Shown here in pieces: positions 1 to 5,149 of a DNA stretch of 6,256 nt. The stretch comes from an uncultured Chitinophagaceae bacterium (GTDB lineage: Bacteria > Bacteroidota > Bacteroidia > Chitinophagales > Chitinophagaceae). Position numbers and translations under genes: made by a program. The notes below the pieces were generated by a model. The model made no database searches and had not been told where the DNA came from. It was given only the letters and a program-made list of their open reading frames with translations. Location: assembly GCA_946479005.1 (NCBI GenBank), contig CAMLEM010000108.1:1-6256 (forward strand). Reading direction: 5' to 3'. Position 1 is the stretch's first letter; each line of letters begins with the position of its first letter.

Positions 1-647
1 CGGGTCTTTCGGATGAAGACTGGAAGGAAAATGTAACACGGTTGGTGGCTTCAGGTGTTCAGCATATCTCCTGTTATGCCCTTACCGTGGAATCAAATAC
101 TCCACTGGCAAAGATGATCCGTGAAAAAAGATCAGCTGACACCGAGCAGGAAGCGCAGGCCAGGCAATTCCTGCTACTGATGGATTGGCTGAGGGAAGAA
201 GGTTTTGAACATTACGAGATCTCCAATTTCTCCCGTCCCGGCTTCCGCAGCCGGCATAACAGCGCCTACTGGTCAATCGGGCCTGACGGGAGCGGTAAAA
301 AATACCTCGGGATCGGGCCTTCCGCTCATTCCTATGATGGAAGCTCGCGGCAATGGAATGTGGCCAACAACCAGCAATACATACGTTCCCTGCGATCAGG
401 AACCATTCCGGCGACGCGGGAAGACCTTGCCCCCGTGCAAAGGAAAAATGAATACCTGATGACAGCACTGCGCACGATGGAAGGTATCGAGCTGTTACGG
501 CTCGAAGAAAATGAACAAGAAAGGCTCAGAAAACTCTCTTCGCCCTATGCGGAGAAAGGTTATCTAAGGCTGGAAGCCAACAGGATCCGGCTCACTGATC
601 GGGGAAAACTTTTCGCCGATGGAATTGCGGCTGATTTGTTTGAGTAA
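1..647 (+). CDS. hemW: HemW-type heme chaperone (radical SAM, HemN-like), C-terminal part
   Basis: This is the C-terminal 214 residues of a HemW protein, formerly annotated as oxygen-independent coproporphyrinogen III oxidase-like. The reading frame is open to the left edge (first full codon at position 3, beginning GLSDEDWKENV), so the N-terminus with the radical-SAM CxxxCxC cluster site lies outside the window. The apparent TTG start at 42 is an internal Leu codon. Visible family signatures, numbered from the window edge, are HISCYALTVE following the Gly/Leu-rich region, YEISNFSRPG at about 71-80, HNSAYW at 85-90, and GIGPSAHSYDG at about 103-113. A winged-helix-like end follows, with YLMTALRTMEGI and RIRLTDRGKLFADGI. 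HemW proteins are usually about 370-400 residues, so roughly 170 are missing. From family knowledge, HemW binds heme and an iron-sulfur cluster and acts in cytoplasmic heme delivery. It lacks the true HemN oxidase role; distinguishing the two needs the missing N-terminus, but the C-terminal motifs favour HemW. It stops with TAA, 29 nt before the next gene. Confidence 0.9.
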   Translation, partial: GLSDEDWKENVTRLVASGVQHISCYALTVESNTPLAKMIREKRSADTEQEAQARQFLLLMDWLREEGFEHYEISNFSRPGFRSRHNSAYWSIGPDGSGKKYLGIGPSAHSYDGSSRQWNVANNQQYIRSLRSGTIPATREDLAPVQRKNEYLMTALRTMEGIELLRLEENEQERLRKLSSPYAEKGYLRLEANRIRLTDRGKLFADGIAADLFE

Positions 648-676
648 TTTTATCCCTGAAACCATCTTCGCCACCA

Positions 677-886
677 ATGACCCTGACCCTTTTTTTCCAG
701 GTATTGTTCCTGATAGCCTCCGTGATCGTGATCGTTCTCAATATCGGTGAATATAACAAATGGCAGGAAGCGAGAAAGGAAGGAAGCGTTCGGCCTTACC
801 CGATGAAATGGTTCAACTTCACACTCACTTCGCTCGTGGCGGTGGGTTGTTTGTTAAATATTATTGTGGGATGGATCGTTAAATAA
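677..886 (+). CDS. small two-span membrane protein, unknown function
   Basis: The product is 69 residues and I do not recognise its family. It has two hydrophobic stretches suitable as membrane helices, at about residues 3-23 (LTLFFQVLFLIASVIVIVLN) and 47-68 (FNFTLTSLVAVGCLLNIIVG). They are joined by a polar loop, EYNKWQEARKEGSVRPYPMKW, rich in Lys and Arg, which by the positive-inside rule places the loop in the cytoplasm and both ends outside. The ATG at 677 is the only sensible start, and no Shine-Dalgarno sequence precedes it, which is normal for Bacteroidota. It lies 29 nt after hemW on the same strand with no terminator visible between, so co-transcription is likely. The regular helix-loop-helix pattern argues for a real gene. 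The competing minus-strand frame across its 3' end translates through intergenic repeats and looks spurious. Confidence 0.65.
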   Translation: MTLTLFFQVLFLIASVIVIVLNIGEYNKWQEARKEGSVRPYPMKWFNFTLTSLVAVGCLLNIIVGWIVK

Positions 887-891
887 TTCCG

Positions 892-926
892 GATTCCGGA
901 TTTGGGATTTGGGATTTCTGATACCC
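892..926 (+). repeat. heptamer repeat cluster 1 (GATTTGG type)
   Basis: Five consecutive 7-bp units can be read in register: GATTCCG, GATTTGG, GATTTGG, GATTTCT, GATACCC. The first three fit a consensus GATTYSG; the last two are more degenerate. The cluster starts 6 nt after the stop codon of the 69-residue gene. Heptamer tandem repeats of this TTTGGGA kind are, from general experience, common between genes in Bacteroidota genomes. Confidence 0.75.
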
Positions 927-1051
927 GGAAGACCCAAAACGGTATCGTTGCACTTTGTAATAAGACCTGATTTTTCATTCTGGTTTTGGTAACTGCCAAA
1001 TCTTTATATGTATATCGGGTTTCGGAAATCCCAAATCCCAAATCCGGAATC
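892..1051. repeat. 36-bp imperfect inverted repeat with 88-nt spacer
   Basis: The left arm 892-927 and the right arm 1016-1051 are reverse complements at 34 of 36 positions; both mismatches lie near the inner end. The whole unit is 160 nt. Transcription from either side would give a long, stable stem. Within the spacer, CCAAAAC at 934-940 can pair with GTTTTGG at 983-989, giving a possible second, inner stem. The arms are themselves built of tandem heptamers. The unit could act as a bidirectional transcript end or 3' stabiliser, or be a copy of a dispersed non-coding element of REPIN or MITE type. The sequence alone does not decide between these. Confidence 0.8.
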
Positions 1052-1065
1052 CCAAATCCGGAATC
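1016..1065 (-). repeat. heptamer repeat cluster 2 (complement orientation)
   Basis: Seven 7-bp units are read on the plus strand as CGGGTTT, CGGAAAT, CCCAAAT, CCCAAAT, CCGGAAT, CCCAAAT, CCGGAAT, followed by C. This is the reverse complement of cluster 1 extended by two further units outside the paired arm. The extra CCCAAAT-CCGGAAT pair repeats the preceding two units, which suggests slippage duplication. Its right end overlaps the stop codon of the candidate 34-residue ORF on the minus strand. Confidence 0.75.
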
Positions 1066-1168
1066 AAGAATGTTTTTGTTGCCAGAGATCATACAAATGC
1101 TTGCCGGCAAGGCAAAGCAGCATGATCAAAATGGCTGCAGGGGCAAAACCGTGGTACGAAAGCGGCAT
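1064..1168 (-). CDS. candidate 34-residue membrane microprotein
   Basis: On the minus strand an ATG at 1168-1166 opens 34 codons ending in TGA at 1066-1064. The product begins MPLSYHGFAPAAILIML and ends HLYDLWQQKHS. Residues 8-22 or so form a plausible single membrane span (FAPAAILIMLLCLAG), followed by a short polar, basic tail. It is 55 nt downstream of the gpsA stop on the same strand, so it could be the last cistron of that operon; heptamer cluster 3 lies in the gap. The stop codon lies within the edge of cluster 2. The preceding sequence is A/T-rich (ATTAAAATTTTACCCT) with no Shine-Dalgarno site. I do not recognise a family. The ORF is short enough to be chance, but the hydrophobic-then-amphipathic layout and non-repetitive sequence favour a real peptide over noise. 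Confidence 0.4.
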   Translation of the reverse strand: MPLSYHGFAPAAILIMLLCLAGKHLYDLWQQKHS

Positions 1169-1187
1169 AGGGTAAAATTTTAATATT

Positions 1188-1210
1188 CCGGAATCCAAAA
1201 TCCCAAGTCC
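1188..1210 (-). repeat. heptamer repeat cluster 3 (degenerate)
   Basis: Three degenerate units are read on the plus strand as CCGGAAT, CCAAAAT, CCCAAGT, followed by CC, in the same orientation as cluster 2. The left edge forms a perfect 10-bp palindrome, ATTCCGGAAT at 1185-1194. It lies 13 nt beyond the gpsA stop, between gpsA and the 34-codon ORF. Confidence 0.6.
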
Positions 1211-1223
1211 ATTATTTCAATTA

Positions 1224-2282
1224 TCAGACCAATACCTGTTCGATGCGTTTAAAGCCTTCCGAGGGTTTAACATCTTCCCATAGTACTTTATAGATAGTTT
1301 CGGCGATGGGAATGGCTGCATCCACGGTCTTATTTATATTGTAAATGCATTTGGAAGCATTATAACCCTCTGCTATCATATTCATTTCGTGGCGGGCAGT
1401 GCTTACGGAATGACCCCTGCCGATCAAACTTCCAAAGGTGCGGTTGCGGCTGTAGAGGGAATAACAGGTAACCAGCAGGTCGCCCAGGTAAACCGAGGCG
1501 GCGTAATTGGGAGTTTTACGATGGGTCACCGGGTCTTGCCCTTCGTGCACACCCACGGTAATGTGTTCAGCGCCTGATCTCCTGAGAAAGCTGGCCATCT
1601 CATCCGCGGCAGTGGCAATGTAAACGCTGAGGAAATTATCGCCATAGTCGAGGCCGTGGGCGATTCCGGCGCCGAGTGCATAGATATTTTTCATCACCGC
1701 CGCATACTGCACCCCAAGGATGTCGTGATTGATGATGGTACTGATATAATCCGTCGCGAAATGAGTGGCGATCTCTGAGGAGGCCCCGATATCGGTGCCC
1801 GAAAAGGTCAGGTAGGAAAGTTTTTCCACAGCCACCTCTTCAGCGTGGCAGGGACCCAGCACCGCAAAATAATCCTTGAGCAGGACGCCAAATTTTTCGT
1901 GCAGGTAATGGTTCAGGAGGATGTCCTTCCCCGGCAACAGGCCCTTGACCGCGGAAACGATCTTCTTGTTCACCAGGTCAGAAGGATCTAATGATGACAA
2001 GACAATCTCGATGTAGGCCGAGGGAATGGCAATCACCAGCACATCTGAGTCCTTAACCACTTTTGCCAGGTCGGAAGAAGGGTTCAGCAGCCGCTTGTCA
2101 AATCTCGCAGAACTGAGATAATTGGGATTAAACCCCCTTGTGACAAGGTGATCGATGATCTTTTCATTGCGGATCCACCAGTTAATGGAATGCCTGGTGT
2201 CTGTCAGGATCTTCGCCAGGGCTGTAGCCCAGCTGCCGCTGCCAATGATGCCAAATACCGGGGGTTGATTCGTAAGGTCCAA
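1224..2282 (-). CDS. gpsA: NAD(P)H-dependent glycerol-3-phosphate dehydrogenase
   Basis: This cytoplasmic enzyme reduces dihydroxyacetone phosphate to sn-glycerol 3-phosphate, the backbone of phospholipids. Counting from the TTG at 2282 (352 residues), it has a Rossmann GSGSWA loop at 14-19, the SAVKG lysine at about 113, GPCHAEE at 143-149, and the catalytic-lysine motif MKNIYALGAGIAHG with Lys198. LGDLLVTC follows at 266-273 and SRNRTFG at 278-284, covering the NAD- and substrate-binding C-terminal domain. Length and motifs are normal for the Bacteroidetes form. The start is uncertain: the frame extends to an ATG at 2342, but that would overlap the adaptor gene by 50 nt and add 20 basic residues foreign to the family. 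The TTG at 2282 lies 10 nt after the adaptor stop and about 10 residues before the nucleotide-binding strand, so I prefer it. Neither start has a well-placed Shine-Dalgarno site. It is probably the third or fourth gene of the operon. Confidence 0.92.
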   Translation of the reverse strand: MDLTNQPPVFGIIGSGSWATALAKILTDTRHSINWWIRNEKIIDHLVTRGFNPNYLSSARFDKRLLNPSSDLAKVVKDSDVLVIAIPSAYIEIVLSSLDPSDLVNKKIVSAVKGLLPGKDILLNHYLHEKFGVLLKDYFAVLGPCHAEEVAVEKLSYLTFSGTDIGASSEIATHFATDYISTIINHDILGVQYAAVMKNIYALGAGIAHGLDYGDNFLSVYIATAADEMASFLRRSGAEHITVGVHEGQDPVTHRKTPNYAASVYLGDLLVTCYSLYSRNRTFGSLIGRGHSVSTARHEMNMIAEGYNASKCIYNINKTVDAAIPIAETIYKVLWEDVKPSEGFKRIEQVLV

Positions 2283-2292
2283 TTTGAATTTC

Positions 2293-3630
2293 TTAATTAT
2301 CGAAAAGTTCCTCTTTCGGGACCACTTTAACCTCACTTCCATCCTTCAATATCCGGCTCACTGCGGAGTAAGGACCACTGATCACCTCCTCCCCGGGCTG
2401 AAGGCCGTTTAATATCTCTATATAGTTCAGGTCCTGGATACCGGTTTGCACGATCCTTCTCTTCACAGTGCCGTCCTTCTGCAAAACAAATACCACCAGT
2501 TCGAGCTCATCGCTGGTTTGTACCGGCATCCCGGCTTCCTCTTCATCATCCGCGGATTTTTTCTCCCCAACAGTCTCATCACTTCCCTTCACCCTCGCAT
2601 TCACTGCGCCGATGGGCACTGTGAGCACATTATCTACCCGCTTGGTTTTGATATCGGCACTCGCGTTCATACCGGGGCGGAAAGGAAAGGTCTTCCCTGC
2701 AAGGTCCTTATAAGACTCCTTGTCGAGCCGGATGCGTATCTCGTAATTGGTCACATCATTTGTTCCCAGGGCCGCTGCCGTGGTCTTGGTGCTGCTGGCG
2801 ATCTTGGTCACCACGCCCCTGAACTTCCGGTTGCTGTACGCATCCACGCTGATGTCGGCTGAATCGCCGATGCTGATCTTCACAATGTCATTTTCCCCTA
2901 CGTCAACGCGCACTTCAAGCACCGACATATCGGCTACGGTCATCATTTCGGTTCCCACATTGAAAGTACTTCCGGCCACGCTCTCTCCTTTTTTCACTTT
3001 GAGCGAGGAGATCACTCCATTCATTGGCGCCACGATGGTGGTCCTGCCCAGGTCCTTATTCGCCCTGCTCAACCCCGTTTGCGTGGATTGAACATTGGCC
3101 TGCAGGCTGCGAACATTTTGTTTGGCAGCATTATAATTCGCTTCGGCCGTGCGATAGCTCATTTCATATTGTTCAAGCTCGGCACGGGAGATCACATTCT
3201 GCTCAAATAATTTCCGGTTGCGCTCAAGGGTTGTTTTGGCCTGGTCCATAGTAGCTTCGAGGGCCACCAGGGCTGCCTTGCTGTTCTCCACGGTGGCCAC
3301 CGACTGGTTCACTCTTGAAGCGGCTTCATCCCTTTGCAGGGCATAGATATCCGCATAGATCCTGGCGAGCACCTCCCCCTTTCTTACACTGTCGCCCTCT
3401 TCCACATTCAATTCAGTGATCTGCCCGGAGATGTCGGGACTGATCTTCACTTCGATCTCTGGGTAGATCTTACCGCTGGCATTCACCGTTTCAATGATGG
3501 TGCGGCGGGTGACCTTTTCGGTGGATACTTTCTGGACGGAGTCCCCTTTTCCTCCTACCATCTTCATAACAATGAAAATGACCAGCAGTGAGCCGAGTAC
3601 AATGAGGAACCATTTAAGTCGCTTGTTCAT
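2293..3630 (-). CDS. periplasmic adaptor of a tripartite efflux system (HlyD/MacA type)
   Basis: A 445-residue membrane-fusion protein that would bridge an inner-membrane pump and a TolC channel. Residues 1-25 form a basic start and one membrane anchor (KRLKWFLIVLGSLLVIFIV). The first lipoyl half is at about 55-92 (ISPDISGQITELNVEEGDSVRKGEVLA). An alpha-helical coiled-coil hairpin occupies about 97-195, and the second lipoyl half is at about 197-220 (TTIVAPMNGVISSLKVKKGE). Beta-barrel and membrane-proximal domains follow to the end. At the hairpin tip, Arg137, Leu141 and Ser148 have the R-x3-L-x6-S spacing that adaptors such as AcrA and MacA use to touch TolC. An acidic, probably disordered insert (about 348-376, with DDEEE) sits before the last domain; I recall similar inserts in Bacteroidetes relatives. 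The gene starts 36 nt after the tolC stop and ends just before gpsA. Substrate is unknown, and no pump gene is present here. Confidence 0.9.
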   Translation of the reverse strand: MNKRLKWFLIVLGSLLVIFIVMKMVGGKGDSVQKVSTEKVTRRTIIETVNASGKIYPEIEVKISPDISGQITELNVEEGDSVRKGEVLARIYADIYALQRDEAASRVNQSVATVENSKAALVALEATMDQAKTTLERNRKLFEQNVISRAELEQYEMSYRTAEANYNAAKQNVRSLQANVQSTQTGLSRANKDLGRTTIVAPMNGVISSLKVKKGESVAGSTFNVGTEMMTVADMSVLEVRVDVGENDIVKISIGDSADISVDAYSNRKFRGVVTKIASSTKTTAAALGTNDVTNYEIRIRLDKESYKDLAGKTFPFRPGMNASADIKTKRVDNVLTVPIGAVNARVKGSDETVGEKKSADDEEEAGMPVQTSDELELVVFVLQKDGTVKRRIVQTGIQDLNYIEILNGLQPGEEVISGPYSAVSRILKDGSEVKVVPKEELFDN

Positions 3631-3666
3631 ATTTTTTGTTTAGTCCGGACCTGTAATTTTTTCTTC

Positions 3667-5103
3667 TCACAGTTTCAATCCCTGCCCTTTATAGAATTCC
3701 AGCAATTTCATCTTGAATACATAATCGAACTGCGAGAGCAGCAGATTGCTTTTTGCCTGGGCAAGGGTTGTCTGGGTGGTGATCAGTTCATAGGTGGACA
3801 ATAAGCCCACTTCATACCTTTTGACGGCAAAATCATAGGCTTTCTGCGCGGTTTCCACGGCCTTCCTGTTCGCGTTAAATTTCTGCAGGGCCGCTACCGC
3901 ATCATTATAAGCAGTATATATATCCTGTTTCAGCGTAAAGCTGTTCATCTCCTGGACAAGCTCGGCACTTTTAACATTCAGTTTGGCGCGGTTCCAGTTG
4001 GCACGCAGGGTTCCCCCGTTGAAGATCGGCACCGAGATCCCGAGCCCGATGGATTGCCTGAAATTCTGATTGAGCTGATCGAAATAAGAGAAGGAGCCGA
4101 TCACGGGCTGATCAAATGGTTCAATAGAGTAGACCGTATAGGGTGTTCCGCCTACAGTGACCGTTCCAATCGGGGGCGTGAACTGGATCACATCTGTAAC
4201 CTTTTTTGAACGATTATTGAATGTGGTGCCCAGGCTTCCAAATAAGGTTAAGGTAGGATACATCGCCCCCCTCGCCGCCTCGACATATTTTTTTGTCGCC
4301 ATCACATTGAGGCTATCCACCAGTTGCTGTGGCATCGCGGAGATCGCCAAACGATAAACATTATCGGGCTGGAGATCGGCCAGGCTTTCCACGGGGATAA
4401 GTTCCACCGGGGGCGTCACGATCTCAAAAGGAAGCGCGGGGTCGAGATTGAGCAGTGCTTTCAACTGAAGCAGGAACTGGCTGGCGCCTGTTTCCGCGGC
4501 TACGAGGTTGGCACTATCCGTGGCAAGCTGTGCTTCGAGGTTCGCGGCGCTCAACTCGGGCAATTTCCCTACATCCACCTGCTTCCTGGTCGCTTCAAGC
4601 TGCGAGGAGGTTTGCGCGATCAGGGTGCGGGTAAGATTGGCCTGCTCCTTAGCCAGCAATACCTGCAGGTAGGCAATCGCAACATTTAAGGCAATATCAT
4701 TTTTTGCTTTTTCAAAACCCGCCTGGTTTGCCCTCACCTCCAGCTCCCTCCCAGCGATCGTATTCTTCTTCGAGAACCAGTTGAAAATATCCACGCCTGC
4801 CTGTAAAGAATGATTATTGAAAAGGTAGCCCTGCGTGATCAGGTCGAAGGTGGTGGGATCCTGGTTCCGTCCTGAACTATAGCCCAGGTTGGTGCTGTAT
4901 TGCACCGAACCATACTGTGACTGCTTCGCCTGGTGAAGCTCGAGTTCCGCGAAACGCACCTGCAGATCTGCCTGCCGGACAGAGATATTATGCTCAAGCG
5001 CATACTCTACTGTCCGCCTCAGGTCCCATTTTTCCTGTGCCGTTCCGGGCAGGATGCTCAGCAGGAGAACCCCCAGCAACATTAACGAGCGGGTACAATT
5101 CAT
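3667..5103 (-). CDS. TolC-type outer-membrane efflux protein
   Basis: A 478-residue outer-membrane channel protein. The start MNCTRSL at 5103 (or one codon earlier, the ATG at 5106) gives a clear signal peptide: basic n-region, LMLLGVLLLSILPG core and likely cleavage after TAQ at residue 23. The longer frame up to 5253 overlaps the upstream gene and carries no signal sequence. The mature protein shows the duplicated OEP architecture. The first repeat runs from LRRTVEYALEHNISV through long amphipathic helices (KQVDVGKLPELSAANLEAQLATD at about 175-196). The second contains the GLGISVPIFNGG strand-turn at about 353-364 and long helices with KRYEVGLLSTYELITTQTTLAQA near the end. A beta-strand-rich region with Thr/Gly/Tyr (about 300-345) lies between. 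It trimerises in the family to span the outer membrane and periplasm. Its partner is almost certainly the adjacent adaptor. It lies 46 nt after the PLP-enzyme gene and has its own promoter candidate. Confidence 0.9.
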   Translation of the reverse strand: MNCTRSLMLLGVLLLSILPGTAQEKWDLRRTVEYALEHNISVRQADLQVRFAELELHQAKQSQYGSVQYSTNLGYSSGRNQDPTTFDLITQGYLFNNHSLQAGVDIFNWFSKKNTIAGRELEVRANQAGFEKAKNDIALNVAIAYLQVLLAKEQANLTRTLIAQTSSQLEATRKQVDVGKLPELSAANLEAQLATDSANLVAAETGASQFLLQLKALLNLDPALPFEIVTPPVELIPVESLADLQPDNVYRLAISAMPQQLVDSLNVMATKKYVEAARGAMYPTLTLFGSLGTTFNNRSKKVTDVIQFTPPIGTVTVGGTPYTVYSIEPFDQPVIGSFSYFDQLNQNFRQSIGLGISVPIFNGGTLRANWNRAKLNVKSAELVQEMNSFTLKQDIYTAYNDAVAALQKFNANRKAVETAQKAYDFAVKRYEVGLLSTYELITTQTTLAQAKSNLLLSQFDYVFKMKLLEFYKGQGLKL

Positions 5104-5110
5104 CATTGGA

Positions 5111-5143
5111 CAAAAATAAAACATCGAACAACGGGATTTCAAA
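5111..5143 (-). promoter_or_regulatory. candidate Bacteroidota promoter before tolC
   Basis: On the minus strand the 46-nt gap before tolC holds TTTG (5143-5140) and, 21 nt later, TATTTTTG (5118-5111). The second is an exact match to the Bacteroidetes -7 element TAnnTTTG, and the first to the -33 element TTTG; the spacing fits the roughly 19-21 nt usually given for this promoter class. Transcription would then begin at or just around the tolC start codon, implying a leaderless or near-leaderless message. The gap is A/T-rich, so a chance match is possible. Confidence 0.45.
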
Positions 5144-5149
5144 GTTTGA

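Larger units (their letters stand above)
887..1223. other. convergent intergenic region with heptamer repeats and one small ORF
   Basis: This 337-nt stretch separates the plus-strand hemW pair from the minus-strand gpsA operon, so both sets of transcripts converge here. It contains three clusters of a degenerate 7-bp repeat (892-927, 1016-1065, 1188-1210), the core TCCGGA five times (888, 895, 1043, 1057, 1187), an inverted repeat formed by the first two clusters, and a candidate 34-codon ORF on the minus strand (1064-1168). No classical intrinsic terminator with an immediately following long T-run is visible. TTTTT occurs at 1073-1077, about 20 nt after the inverted repeat on the plus strand. 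The inverted repeat may mark the 3' ends of both converging transcripts, but this is inference. Confidence 0.7.

Noticed and set aside
796..1110. Minus-strand frame of 104 codons running into the 69-residue gene
   Set aside because: It reads through both repeat arms (GFGIPDLGFGIS, SEIPNPKSGI) and then antisense through a better-supported gene; a repeat-generated artefact.
1101..1110. Perfect palindrome TTGCCGGCAA as an operator
   Set aside because: It lies inside the candidate small ORF, far from any likely promoter, and a single 10-bp palindrome is weak evidence.
986..1183. Plus-strand frame of 65 codons across the intergenic region
   Set aside because: Much of its translation (SEIPNPKSGIPNPES) is just the heptamer repeat read in frame. 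It has no family character and overlaps the more protein-like 34-codon minus-strand ORF.
892..1210. Possible CRISPR array
   Set aside because: Repeats are 7-bp tandem units with no regular spacers of 25-40 nt, and no cas-like gene is present.
3643..3650. Palindrome GTCCGGAC in the tolC-adaptor gap
   Set aside because: Only 8 bp, no T-run after it and no promoter elements around it; not enough for a terminator or operator call, although it shares TCCGGA with the repeats.
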